Positions 8,508-16,260 of a stretch of 64,000 nucleotides of DNA are shown here, piece by piece. The DNA is taken from the NCBI RefSeq assembly GCF_013408335.1, contig NZ_JACBZR010000001.1:5853501-5917500 (forward strand), read 5' to 3'. The first letter of the stretch is position 1. The number at the start of each line of letters is the position of its first letter. The notes under the pieces were generated by a model. That model saw nothing but the letters and a program-made list of their open reading frames with translations, was not told the DNA's origin and did not search any database. The position numbers and the translations under genes are program-made. The DNA comes from Nocardioides panzhihuensis. GTDB taxonomy: Bacteria > Actinomycetota > Actinomycetes > Propionibacteriales > Nocardioidaceae.

Positions 8508-9302
8508 TCAGGGTGCTGCGCTCGGTCCAACGTTGGTGTCGCCCTTGTGTCGTTGTTGCAGCGCTTCGCGGACCCGTTGGATCTGGTTCGGACCTAGGGC
8601 GGCCTCGTCGGCGAGGGCGCCTAGGGCAGCGGTGACGCCGACCAAGCTGGCGTAGATCGGGGGGCAGGTTGGACAGCTGGCGAGGTGCGCTTCTAGCCGT
8701 TGGCGTTTCGCGGCCGAGAGTTCGTTGTCGATGTAGGCGCTGACTTGGGAGCGAGCGTCCCAACAGCGCAACGGCAGTTGATCCAGGGGGCGAGACTTCA
8801 GCTCTGCCAAGGCGGTGACCAGCATCATTCGTCCGCGACGCAGACGTTGCTTGGCGGCAGCCAGGGAGATGGACTGGATCGAGGCGATCACGGGCACGGT
8901 GAGGCCTTCCATGTCGTGGAGCACGACCGCGGACCGGTAGATGAAGGGGAGGGCCAGCAGTGCGTCGCGCAGCTCGTCGGCTGTTTCTGCGCGCTCGATC
9001 ACGACCGCGGCGTCCACTGTCCAGCTGTCGTCGCGCCAGGCCGTGTCGGCCAAGGCTGCGACGTCCTCGCGGGGCGTTTCCCGCTGGCGGCGCCCCTGGT
9101 CGATGGCGAGGTTGTGGAGGATGCCGCGCAGCCACGCTCCCAGAGGCGCTTCGTGCCGGTAGGTCTCGCGACGTTCAAGAGCACGGGCGAGTGTCTCCTG
9201 CGCCAGGTCCTCGGCTCTGTGTCGGTCACCGGTGACCGACCAGGCGTAGGCCCCAAGCCGTGGGAGTTCCGCAACCAGCTGGTCGAGGAGGTCTGAACTC
9301 AA
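8508..9302 (-). CDS. ECF RNA polymerase sigma factor with C-terminal zinc-finger (anti-sigma-like) domain
   Basis: 264 residues. Region sigma-2 (about 5-75; GDRHRAEDLAQETLARALER, then LRGILHNLAID) and sigma-4 (about 110-165; ALPFIYRSAVVLHDMEGLTV, then AAAKQRLRRGRMML) are clear. After them comes a zf-HC2/ZAS-like module: SAYIDNELSAAKRQRLEAHL directly followed by ASCPTC, giving the H-x3-C-x2-C zinc motif. Anti-sigma ZAS domains are normally separate proteins, so this looks like a self-contained sigma/anti-sigma fusion, as in some ECF groups. The start is TTG, in a TTGA overlap with the upstream DUF2892 gene. It may control the respiratory and sulfur genes around it; the inverted-repeat promoter at 9570-9614 is a candidate autoregulatory target. 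Confidence 0.88.
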   Translation of the reverse strand: MSSDLLDQLVAELPRLGAYAWSVTGDRHRAEDLAQETLARALERRETYRHEAPLGAWLRGILHNLAIDQGRRQRETPREDVAALADTAWRDDSWTVDAAVVIERAETADELRDALLALPFIYRSAVVLHDMEGLTVPVIASIQSISLAAAKQRLRRGRMMLVTALAELKSRPLDQLPLRCWDARSQVSAYIDNELSAAKRQRLEAHLASCPTCPPIYASLVGVTAALGALADEAALGPNQIQRVREALQQRHKGDTNVGPSAAP

Positions 9303-9550
9303 CGGCGAGATTCACCCGCCGCGGTGGGGGCTGAGGGCGAGCGTCCTGCGCGGCCGAGGGTGCGGATCCCGAACGGCAGGTACAGCGGACAGGTGCCGAC
9401 CGCGGAGGTTGCGGCCATGACCGCCGCGAGTGCGTAGAAGATGAGTGACAGTGCACTGAGTGGGCCAAGGATGATGCCCGCGACAACGAGTACCGGCGCG
9501 ATGACGAACAGGCGGATGGAGCGGTCTGCACGTCCCATGTTGAGTTTCAT
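9299..9550 (-). CDS. YgaP-like inner membrane protein (DUF2892)
   Basis: This is an 83-residue protein with two membrane helices. It matches DUF2892 (the YgaP transmembrane domain): N-terminal MGRADRSIRLFVIAPVLVVA, then a second helix, a small GTCPLYLPFGI motif with one Cys, and a disordered tail. In YgaP this domain anchors a rhodanese. Here it stands alone, with separate rhodanese genes nearby. It is translationally coupled to the sigma-factor gene (TTGA overlap). A membrane partner for sulfur transfer, or a redox input to the sigma factor, is plausible but inferred. ATG codons at 9550 and 9538 are both possible starts. Confidence 0.8.
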   Translation of the reverse strand: MKLNMGRADRSIRLFVIAPVLVVAGIILGPLSALSLIFYALAAVMAATSAVGTCPLYLPFGIRTLGRAGRSPSAPTAAGESRR

Positions 9551-9569
9551 CAGTCCCCCAATGGTGGTG

Positions 9570-9614
9570 GGTTTGTATCGGTAGACGCAGCACGGCTGCT
9601 TATCGATACAAACC
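9570..9614 (-). promoter_or_regulatory. inverted repeat and candidate ECF promoter for the DUF2892-sigma operon
   Basis: Perfect 11-bp arms GGTTTGTATCG (9570-9580) and CGATACAAACC (9604-9614) flank a 23-bp spacer, 20-64 bp upstream of the DUF2892 start. Read on the minus strand, TTTGTATCG is followed 16 bp later by CGTC, a spacing typical of ECF -35/-10 pairs. It could be both an ECF promoter and a repressor site. The promoter assignment is inference; the repeat is seen directly. Confidence 0.45.
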
Positions 9615-9795
9615 GCTGACCCGAGTGGCCCGCGCGGCCGGACTGTCGGTCTCGAACGAGTCCGATGACCTCAAATGGTCGAGACAGTGGAAACCGGCGG
9701 AGCCATCGTCCGTCGTTGAGAAGGTCATCGAACCGGCTGTTGGTGGCTCGAGCCGGAGGCCGGCATCTGGTCTCGACGTTGGTCGTCGGCCTTGC

Positions 9796-10062
9796 TCAGG
9801 CGAGGGCGAGGAACAGTTTCTCCATCTTCTTGACGTCCACGTCCTCCAGCCCTTCCTCGCTCTGTTCGAGGCACTGCTGCAGTCCGGTGGCAACGATGGC
9901 GTAGCCGGCGCGGGAGAGGGCCTTGTTGACAGCGGCCAACTGGGTCAGCACCGACTCGCAGTCGGAGCCTTCCTCCATCATCCGGATGACGCTGGCGAGG
10001 TGTCCGTTCGCGCGCTTCATTCGGGTGATGATCGCTTTGATCTCGGTGGGTTCGAGGTCCAT
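9796..10062 (-). CDS. cstR: CsoR-family repressor with CstR-type (persulfide-sensing) residues
   Basis: This is an 88-residue all-helical DUF156 protein starting MDLEPTEIKAIITRMKRANG. Copper-sensing CsoR uses a Cys-His-Cys set. Here the two Cys are present (C35 in GSDCESVLTQL, C64 in LQQCLEQ), but the residue four before C64, the copper-ligand His in CsoR, is Gly. Two cysteines without that His is the hallmark of CstR, which forms inter-subunit di- to tetrasulfide links with persulfide and then releases DNA. The neighbours (rhodanese, persulfide dioxygenase-like, TauE/SafE) are the classical CstR regulon. It overlaps the DUF302 gene by one base (TGATG). Two C/G-tract palindromes in the shared promoter are its likely operators. 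Confidence 0.82.
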   Translation of the reverse strand: MDLEPTEIKAIITRMKRANGHLASVIRMMEEGSDCESVLTQLAAVNKALSRAGYAIVATGLQQCLEQSEEGLEDVDVKKMEKLFLALA

Positions 10063-10466
10063 CAGTTGTTCTCCAGGGCGGCCAGGGCCGCAGTCAGGCG
10101 CTGCCGTGCGTCGGTCGCGACAGTGCGGAGTGTGTCGCCGGCCTGGCCGGCGAGAGACATCATCGCCTCGGGGTCGAAGGCCTCGACGACCGTGGTTGTG
10201 TCGTCGAGGGCACGCACGACCACGTTGCAGGGCAGCAGGGTGGCGATGGACGGTTCGGCTTGTAGCGCCTGGTGGGCCAACTGGGGGCGACACGCGCCCA
10301 GGATGACCTGCGGGGCGACATCGACGTCGAGCTTGGCCTTCAGCGTTGCCTTGAGGTCAATCTCGGTGAGGATGCCGAACCCGGCGGCGGCAAGCTCGCC
10401 GCGCACCGCCTCGACCGCCTCCTCGTAGGGGCGGTTCACCGTGGTCTGGAGCGTGTACTTCGTCAT
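10062..10466 (-). CDS. DUF302 family protein
   Basis: A 134-residue soluble protein matching DUF302: N-terminal TTVNRPYEEAVEAVRGELAA, then GFGILTEIDLKATLKAKL, and a conserved cysteine in VILGACRPQLAH with a second in LLPCNVVVRA. The family is an alpha/beta fold often found beside rhodaneses, DsrE-like proteins and CsoR regulators; its activity is unknown. The ATG at 10466 lies about 90 bp from the nearest palindromic operator. It is the first gene of a two-gene minus-strand operon with the CstR-like repressor, so it is probably induced by the same signal. Confidence 0.85.
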   Translation of the reverse strand: MTKYTLQTTVNRPYEEAVEAVRGELAAAGFGILTEIDLKATLKAKLDVDVAPQVILGACRPQLAHQALQAEPSIATLLPCNVVVRALDDTTTVVEAFDPEAMMSLAGQAGDTLRTVATDARQRLTAALAALENN

Positions 10467-10530
10467 GGGGCGTTCCCTCCCGGGTACCGATCACTGCATG
10501 GGTGAGTGGTCTGCACCATCAACTGTACAT

Positions 10531-10542
10531 CCCCCATGGGGG
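10531..10542. promoter_or_regulatory. CsoR/CstR-type operator half-site cluster 1
   Basis: The palindrome CCCCC-AT-GGGGG lies in the divergent promoter between the DUF302-cstR operon and the rhodanese operon. C-tract/G-tract palindromes with an A/T centre are the known binding type of CsoR and CstR tetramers. It is the nearer of the two to the DUF302 start. Confidence 0.6.
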
Positions 10543-10556
10543 TTCTGTTACGCTCG

Positions 10557-10582
10557 AATCTAACCCCCCGGGGGGTTAGATT
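10557..10582. promoter_or_regulatory. CsoR/CstR-type operator 2 (perfect 26-bp palindrome)
   Basis: The half AATCTAACCCCCC is followed by its exact complement GGGGGGTTAGATT. It lies about 44 bp upstream of the rhodanese ATG, where a repressor would block the plus-strand promoter. The symmetry and C/G tracts fit a CsoR-family operator better than a terminator, since no gene ends here. The binding protein is inferred from the adjacent cstR-like gene. Confidence 0.7.
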
Positions 10583-10625
10583 GTAGTGGCAGCCACGAGC
10601 CGATTCGCCCAAGGAGTTCCCTTTC

Positions 10626-10928
10626 ATGCGTGAGACCACCGTCGAGCACCTTTCCTCGGCCCTCGAGCAGGGCGCGACCCTGATCGACGTGCGAGAGCCC
10701 GTCGAGTACCGCCGTGGCCACGTCCCCGGCGCGGTCAACATCCCAATGAGTCAGCTGACGACCCGGCTCGGTGAGATCGACCGCAAACGTCCGGTGCACG
10801 TGGTGTGCGCCTCGGGCAACCGCAGCAGCGCGATGACCGAGGTTCTGACTGCAGCCGGCTACGACGCAACGAACGTCGCCGGCGGAACAAGCGCCTGGAT
10901 CCGCTCCGGGCGATCGATCCAAAAGTGA
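10626..10928 (+). CDS. single-domain rhodanese (thiosulfate/persulfide sulfurtransferase)
   Basis: This 100-residue protein is one rhodanese domain. It has the N-terminal LIDVREPVEYRRGHVPGAVN box and the active-site loop CASGNRS with catalytic Cys61. It moves sulfane sulfur between thiosulfate, glutathione/mycothiol persulfide and protein thiols in the cytoplasm. It is the first gene of the plus-strand sulfur operon, directly behind the two C/G palindromes and 8 bp before the persulfide dioxygenase-like gene. Length and motifs are normal. Confidence 0.92.
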   Translation: MRETTVEHLSSALEQGATLIDVREPVEYRRGHVPGAVNIPMSQLTTRLGEIDRKRPVHVVCASGNRSSAMTEVLTAAGYDATNVAGGTSAWIRSGRSIQK

Positions 10929-10936
10929 GGCGAACC

Positions 10937-12406
10937 ATGAACGAGCCCACGAACACCGAGCCCACCGCCCCTGCCTCGGCGACGGGGGAAGCGCAGCAGC
11001 GCCCGGTCACAGGCGTGACCGTACGCACTCTGGAGACCCCCTCCCTGGGGGACCGCACCTACGTCGTGCACGACGGCGAGATCGCCCTCGTCATCGACCC
11101 GCAGCGCGACATCGACCGGGTGCTGGAAGTGCTGGAGGCCGACGAGGTCCGGCTGACCCACGTCTTCGAGACCCACATCCACAACGACTACGTCACCGGC
11201 GGCCTGGCGCTCGCGCGGGCGACCGGCGCGGCGTATGTGGTCAATGGCGAGGACGAGGTCTCCTTCGACCGCACCTCGATCACCGATGGTCAAGCCGTCG
11301 AGGTGGGCTCGCGGATGCGGGTCCGGGCGATCGCCACTCCCGGCCACACCTTCACCCACCTCTCCTACGCCCTCTCTCTCGATGGGCCCGACGGGGAGGA
11401 GCCGTACGCCGTGTTCACCGGTGGCTCCCTGCTTTACGGCGCCACCGGCCGACCGGACCTGCTCGGTGAGGAGCACACGGGCGAGCTCGTGCGCCACCAG
11501 CACGCCTCCGCCCACAAGCTCGCCGCTGAGCTGCCCGATGACGCCGAGGTCTACCCGACCCATGGGTTCGGCTCGTTCTGCTCCGCGACCCAGTCCGACG
11601 CCACCGCGTCCACCATCGGACAGGAGAAGCGGTCCAACCCGGTGCTGACTCAGGATGAGGAGACCTACGTCCGCGAGCTGCTGGACGGGCTGGGTGCGTG
11701 GCCGGCTTACTACGTGCACATGGGCCCCGCCAACGCCGCCGGCCCGGACGCGCCGGACCTTTCCCCTGTTCGAGAAGCCGATGCGACAGAGCTGCGCCGC
11801 CGTATCGAGGCGGGCGAGTGGGTCCTCGACCTTCGCAACCGCAAGGCCTTCGCGGCCGGGCACGCCCCAGGCACGTTCAACTTCGGTCTCGACGGCGCCT
11901 TCTCGACCTATCTGGGCTGGCTCATCGAGTGGGGCACCCCGGTGACCCTGCTCGGGGAGACCGCCGAGGACGTCGCCACCGCTCAACGTGAGCTGGTTCG
12001 TATCGGCATCGACCGACCGGCCGCCCATGCCACCGGCGGTCCGCAGAACTGGGCCGATGCCGAGCTCGGCAGCTTCCCCACTGCCACCTTCGCCGACCTG
12101 GCTCAGGTGCGCCATCACCGCGAGGTCGTCGTGCTCGACGTGCGCCGCGCCGATGAGCACGAAGGGACCGCGATCGCCGGGGCCCTCAACATCCCGATCC
12201 ACGAGGTGCCCTACCGCCTCGAGGAGATACCGGCCGGTGAGGTGTGGGTGCACTGTGCCAGCGGCTACCGCTCCTCGATCGCCGCCTCCTTCATCGCTGC
12301 CGCAGACCGCACCCCGGTCGCGATTCACGACTCATTCGAGAACGCAGAGAAGGTCGGCCTGCACATGGTCACCCCCGGGGAAGATCCCGACGGGTCCGAC
12401 GCCTGA
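10937..12406 (+). CDS. persulfide dioxygenase-like MBL-fold protein with two rhodanese domains
   Basis: 489 residues from the ATG at 10937. The N-terminal domain (about 20-260) is an ETHE1/Blh-type metallo-beta-lactamase: ETHIHNDYVTGG, TPGHTFTHLSYAL, TGGSLLYGATGRPDLLGE and YPTHGFGSFC supply the iron ligands. Rhodanese 1 (about 285-375; WVLDLRNRKAFAAGHAPG) lacks an active-site Cys and is probably structural. Rhodanese 2 (about 385-480) has the active loop CASGYRS. The enzyme should oxidise low-molecular-weight persulfide to sulfite, fed by sulfur transfer from rhodanese. The next gene encodes a candidate sulfite exporter, completing a detoxification route. Confidence 0.88.
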   Translation: MNEPTNTEPTAPASATGEAQQRPVTGVTVRTLETPSLGDRTYVVHDGEIALVIDPQRDIDRVLEVLEADEVRLTHVFETHIHNDYVTGGLALARATGAAYVVNGEDEVSFDRTSITDGQAVEVGSRMRVRAIATPGHTFTHLSYALSLDGPDGEEPYAVFTGGSLLYGATGRPDLLGEEHTGELVRHQHASAHKLAAELPDDAEVYPTHGFGSFCSATQSDATASTIGQEKRSNPVLTQDEETYVRELLDGLGAWPAYYVHMGPANAAGPDAPDLSPVREADATELRRRIEAGEWVLDLRNRKAFAAGHAPGTFNFGLDGAFSTYLGWLIEWGTPVTLLGETAEDVATAQRELVRIGIDRPAAHATGGPQNWADAELGSFPTATFADLAQVRHHREVVVLDVRRADEHEGTAIAGALNIPIHEVPYRLEEIPAGEVWVHCASGYRSSIAASFIAAADRTPVAIHDSFENAEKVGLHMVTPGEDPDGSDA

Positions 12407-12407
12407 G

Positions 12408-13268
12408 ATGACCCTGCTCGTGGCTGCAGCCGCCGGTGCGCTCATTGGGCTCTCCTTGGGGGCACTCGGCGGTGGCGGATCGATCCTGGCCGTACCGGTG
12501 CTGGTCTACCTGCTCGACCAGTCACCCGCCCAGGCGACCACTGGATCGCTGGTCGTGGTCGGCCTCACCTCCCTGATCGGGGCCGCCGCTGCCCACCGGG
12601 AAGGCAATGTGCTGCTCGGCCGCGGGTTCGTCTTCGGGCTGGTCGCCACCGGCGGAGCGGTGCTGGGAGCGGCGGCATCTTCCCGCGTCCCGGAGGACCT
12701 CTTGCTGGCCGCCTTCGCTGCCCTGATGCTGCTGGTCGGTGTGATCCTGGCGTGGCGTCAGATACGTCACGGTCAGGACAGTCAGAGCAGTCAGGACAGT
12801 CAGGACAGTCAGGACGGTGCCGCGGGGCATGCCGCGCGCCCCGCCCTAGATGACCCGATCATCACGTTCAGCCCGACCTTCGCCTGCCAGTGCCCCCGGG
12901 CGCTGAAGGTACTGGGCACCGCCACGATCGTCGGCGCCCTGACCGGGTTCCTCGGCGTCGGCGGCGGCTTCTTGGTCGTCCCAGCACTCCTGTTGGCGCT
13001 CGCGCTTCCCATCGAGTACGCCGCAGGCACCTCGCTGGTCGTTATCACCATCACCAGCGCCGCAGCCCTCGCCGTCCGATCCGGTTCCGGTGTCCAGCCG
13101 GACTGGACGGCCGTCGTCGTCTTGACCGCGGTCTCCGCGGCGGCAGCCGTGGCCGGAGCACGACTGGCCGACCGGGTCGACACCGGCCGGCTCCAGGCGG
13201 CATTCACCGTCCTGGTCCTCGGCGTCGCTCTCTACACCGCGACCCAGGTGCTGCCCGCGCTCGCCTGA
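12408..13268 (+). CDS. TauE/SafE (TSUP) family sulfite/sulfur anion exporter
   Basis: This 286-residue membrane protein shows the internal duplication of the TSUP family: GLSLGALGGGGSILAVPVLV near the N-terminus and GALTGFLGVGGGFLVVPALL in the second half, each with the Gly-rich loop. About eight membrane helices are visible. The cytoplasmic loop between the halves carries a short QDS-repeat run and a CQCPRA motif. It starts one base after the dioxygenase stop and probably exports the sulfite made by that enzyme. The substrate is inferred from context. Confidence 0.87.
   Translation: MTLLVAAAAGALIGLSLGALGGGGSILAVPVLVYLLDQSPAQATTGSLVVVGLTSLIGAAAAHREGNVLLGRGFVFGLVATGGAVLGAAASSRVPEDLLLAAFAALMLLVGVILAWRQIRHGQDSQSSQDSQDSQDGAAGHAARPALDDPIITFSPTFACQCPRALKVLGTATIVGALTGFLGVGGGFLVVPALLLALALPIEYAAGTSLVVITITSAAALAVRSGSGVQPDWTAVVVLTAVSAAAAVAGARLADRVDTGRLQAAFTVLVLGVALYTATQVLPALA
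12774..12818 (+). repeat. 9-bp coding tandem repeat inside the TSUP gene
   Basis: Five units of 9 bp (consensus CAGGACAGT) encode QDS-QSS-QDS-QDS-QDG in the cytoplasmic loop between the two halves of the exporter. Units keep the frame, so copy-number change would alter loop length without a frameshift. Too short and uniform to be a CRISPR. Confidence 0.8.
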
Positions 13269-13339
13269 ACCCGGCCCCTCCCACGTATCCCAAGGCCCAC
13301 GTATCCAAGCTTGTCCATCACACACGGAACGGAACCTGC

Positions 13340-15541
13340 ATGAGCACCACCACGGCCTCCAGCCCCACGGCCGGGCCCTCAACCCCGCCCCCTACCACCG
13401 CCGGCCCCTTGGGACGTCTGGGGATCTGGGTCACCGAACACGCCAAACTCGTCACCGTGGTCTGGCTGTTGACCATCGTCGGCCTCGGCGCCTTCGCCCC
13501 TCAGGTCGAGCACAACCTCTCCGGTGCCGGCTGGCAGGCCAACGGCTCAGAGTCTGTGCAGGCCCGCGAACTCGCACGAGAACACTTCGGCGGCAACGCC
13601 TCCTCCGCCATCCAGGTCGTAGTCCGCTCCACCGACGGACGGGTCACCGAAGGTGAGGGCCAGCAGGTCCTCGCCGAGGTCACCGACATCCTCGAGGCCG
13701 AACCGCGCATCGCCGACGTCCTCGCACCCACGCCGGGGGCCACCCTCTCCCAGGACGGCTCCACCGCGATCGTTCTGGCCGGCGCCGGCGCCGACACCAA
13801 CGAGATGGTCCGCGTCGCCACCGACCTCAAGGCCGAACTTCAAAACCTCTCCACCGACACAGTCGAGGTCAACCCAACTGGGTCCTCGCTGCTATGGAGC
13901 GACTTCAACGAGGCCAACCTCGACGCCATGCTGAAGTCGGAGTTCATGTCCTGGCCGGTCACTCTGGCCATCTTGGTACTCGCCTTCGGCGCCCTCGTGG
14001 CCGCCGGACTCCCACTGATCCTCACCCTGGCTGGCCTTGTCGCCTCGGCCGGTTCCCTGGTGCTGATCAACGAGCTCGTGCCCGTCTCCATCTGGGCCAT
14101 GAACTTCGCAATGATGTTCGCACTCGCTCTGGGCATCGACTACGCCCTCTTCTTGGTCGTGCGCTACCGCGCCGCCCGCGCCGTACGCCGCGAGGCTAAC
14201 CGCGCCGCCGGCCGCCCCGACACCCGCGAAGACCGACAGTGGGCTATCGCCCAGACCATGGACACCGCAGGCAAGGCCGTGCTGCTCTCCGGCCTCACCG
14301 TCCTCGTCTCGCTGTCCGCGGTCATGCTGGTGCCCTCACCCTCCTTCCGCTCCATGGCCGGCGGCATCATGCTCTCGGTGGTCTTCGTCCTAGCCGCCAC
14401 CCTCACCCTGCTGCCGCTGGTGCTGTTCGGCCTCGACGACCGAATCAACAAGCTCGCACTGCCCTGGTCCCGCGCTGGTGAGCACCGTTCCTCGGCATTC
14501 GCCGCCTGGGGCGAGCGACTCTGGAAGCGCCCCGTTGCCTGGGGCCTCCTCGCCACGGTCATCCTGCTCGCCCTCGCCGCCCCGATCCTCGGCCTGAAGA
14601 CCGCAATGCCCTCCATCAAGGTGCTGCCCGAGGACGCTTCTGCCCGAGTCGGCTACAGCCAGGTCCAAGACGCCTTCGGCACCGGCGCCCCCGGTACTTT
14701 GCAGATCGTCACCGACGACACCGACGCCTCGGCCGCCAGCGCAGCACTCAAGGACGACCCCGGCATCGCCGCTGCCATGCCGCCGATGCCGGCTGCCGAC
14801 GACAGCGGACTGGTGCTGATCCAGGCCGTTCCCTCCGTGGACCCCTCCGACCCCGCACTCAGCAACACCGTCGACCGGCTCCGCACAGACCTCCCCGACT
14901 CCGCCGTCCTCGGGGGCGCCGCCGTGGAGAACCTCGATCTCAAGGCGCAGCTCGACGAGTCCACCCCGCTGGTCATCGGCGTCGTGCTCGTCCTCGGCTT
15001 CATGCTGCTCCTCATCGCACTGCAGGCCCCGCTCATCTCCCTACTCGGCACCCTCGCCAGCCTGCTCTCCACCGCGGCGGCGTTCGGTGTCGCCCGGCTG
15101 ATCTTCCAGGAGGGACACGGCGCCGACCTGCTCGGCTTCGAACCACAGGGCTTCCTCGACGCCTGGGCGCCGGTGTTCTTCTTCGCCATGATCTTCGCCA
15201 TCGCGATGGACTACACCGTGTTCCTGCTCGCCTCGGCCAAGGAGCACTACGAGCGCTCCGGGGACCCCAAGGACGCCATGATCGGCTCACTTGCCCACTC
15301 CGGCCGGGTCATCTTCGCCGCCGGCGCGGTCATGGTCGCGGTCTTCTTCACCTTCGCCCTCTCCGGCCCCATCCCGCCCAAAGAAATGGGCGTCGTCCTC
15401 GGCCTCGCCGTCCTCCTCGACGCCTTCCTCGTCCGGCTCGTCCTCCTACCGGTCATGCTTCGCCTTACCGGCAAGGCCGCCTGGTACACCCCCGCCTCGC
15501 TGCGGAAGATCCTGCCTAACATCACCTTCGCCCATGACTGA
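13340..15541 (+). CDS. MMPL/RND-family transporter
   Basis: 733 residues starting MSTTTASSPTAGPSTPPPTT with a disordered N-terminus before the first helix. It has the two-fold MMPL layout: TM1, an extracellular domain (about 60-190), TM2-6 containing FALALGIDYALFLVVRYR, a second extracellular domain (about 415-545), and TM8-12 with FAIAMDYTVFLLASAKEHYE. The Asp-Tyr pairs are the proton-relay motif. Such proteins export lipids or hydrophobic compounds by proton motive force. It lies 71 bp after the exporter and may share its operon, though a link with sulfur metabolism is not obvious. Confidence 0.88.
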   Translation: MSTTTASSPTAGPSTPPPTTAGPLGRLGIWVTEHAKLVTVVWLLTIVGLGAFAPQVEHNLSGAGWQANGSESVQARELAREHFGGNASSAIQVVVRSTDGRVTEGEGQQVLAEVTDILEAEPRIADVLAPTPGATLSQDGSTAIVLAGAGADTNEMVRVATDLKAELQNLSTDTVEVNPTGSSLLWSDFNEANLDAMLKSEFMSWPVTLAILVLAFGALVAAGLPLILTLAGLVASAGSLVLINELVPVSIWAMNFAMMFALALGIDYALFLVVRYRAARAVRREANRAAGRPDTREDRQWAIAQTMDTAGKAVLLSGLTVLVSLSAVMLVPSPSFRSMAGGIMLSVVFVLAATLTLLPLVLFGLDDRINKLALPWSRAGEHRSSAFAAWGERLWKRPVAWGLLATVILLALAAPILGLKTAMPSIKVLPEDASARVGYSQVQDAFGTGAPGTLQIVTDDTDASAASAALKDDPGIAAAMPPMPAADDSGLVLIQAVPSVDPSDPALSNTVDRLRTDLPDSAVLGGAAVENLDLKAQLDESTPLVIGVVLVLGFMLLLIALQAPLISLLGTLASLLSTAAAFGVARLIFQEGHGADLLGFEPQGFLDAWAPVFFFAMIFAIAMDYTVFLLASAKEHYERSGDPKDAMIGSLAHSGRVIFAAGAVMVAVFFTFALSGPIPPKEMGVVLGLAVLLDAFLVRLVLLPVMLRLTGKAAWYTPASLRKILPNITFAHD

Positions 15542-15762
15542 CCGCGGATCCGTGGGCTGGAACCCGATCGAAGGATCCGATTGTCATATACCGACAGTCA
15601 GGCGGGCGTCTCCCGGTACCTTCCGCCCGCTGGTCACCGCCGCGGTGCCCTCGTGCGCTCCCCGCTCATAGCCCGCGTGGTGCAACGCGCCGAGTGCGGG
15701 CGAGGGTCTTCTCATCCAGCCTGGCCATGCCACAGGGGCATTGGCTAGCGTTGTGGATCGCC

Positions 15763-16260
15763 TCAGATAGCGGAGCTCGGGCGTGCCTGAGTGAAGTGCT
15801 CGGCGTCGACTGTAACGAACACAGCCGTCGATGTGGCGGCGGTTCGCCCGTCGAGTGCGGTCACCTTGGCGTTCACGAACAGCTTACGGCCCTCGCGCCG
15901 ATCTACCCGGGCCTCGAGTCGGTATGTCGTCCCGATCAGGACCGGCGCGAGGTATTCGACCACCAGTTGGCGAGTGACAGCTGGTTCTCCGACCAGGTAG
16001 AGCAGGAAACCGTAGAGGTCGTCAAGGACGGTGGCGACCGCGCCGCCGTGCGCGATGCCGGGTGCGCCCACGTGGCGATCGTCGAAGACGTGGGTGGCCA
16101 CCACGAGATCGCCTTCGCGATGCACGCTCAAGTGATGGCCATGAGGGTTGTCAACGCCGCAGCCCAGGCATTGCTCGTGGTGAGCCGGCAGGTGCGCGCC
16201 ATCTGGATGGGGGCCGATTCTTTGCTGCAACGCAGTCATGAGTGCTTGAAGGTCAGCCAC
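15763..16260 (-). CDS. PaaI-like hotdog-fold acyl-CoA thioesterase
   Basis: 165 residues, GTG start, single hotdog domain. The core HVGAPGIAHGGAVATVLDDL contains the His-Gly-Gly element of 4HBT/PaaI enzymes, and an N-terminal CLGCGVDNPHG motif is seen in long-chain acyl-CoA thioesterases. It would hydrolyse an acyl-CoA in the cytosol. It overlaps the upstream TetR gene by 8 bp, so the two are coupled. It is clearly related to the second hotdog protein at 31355, which shares the same GCG-x-DNP and HVGAPGIAHGGAV motifs. The substrate is unknown; a fatty acyl chain is likely from context. Confidence 0.85.
   Translation of the reverse strand: MADLQALMTALQQRIGPHPDGAHLPAHHEQCLGCGVDNPHGHHLSVHREGDLVVATHVFDDRHVGAPGIAHGGAVATVLDDLYGFLLYLVGEPAVTRQLVVEYLAPVLIGTTYRLEARVDRREGRKLFVNAKVTALDGRTAATSTAVFVTVDAEHFTQARPSSAI

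Noticed and set aside
9615..9795. Plus-strand frame beginning MARAAGLSVSNESDD as a gene
   Set aside because: It continues antisense through the CsoR-family and DUF302 genes and has no domain or ribosome site.
10859..12328. Long open frame (489 codons) on the minus strand
   Set aside because: It lies exactly opposite the dioxygenase-rhodanese gene, is Gly/Val/Arg-rich without motifs, and is a high-GC shadow.
12774..12818. Possible CRISPR-like repeat
   Set aside because: Units are 9 bp, contiguous and coding, with no spacers.
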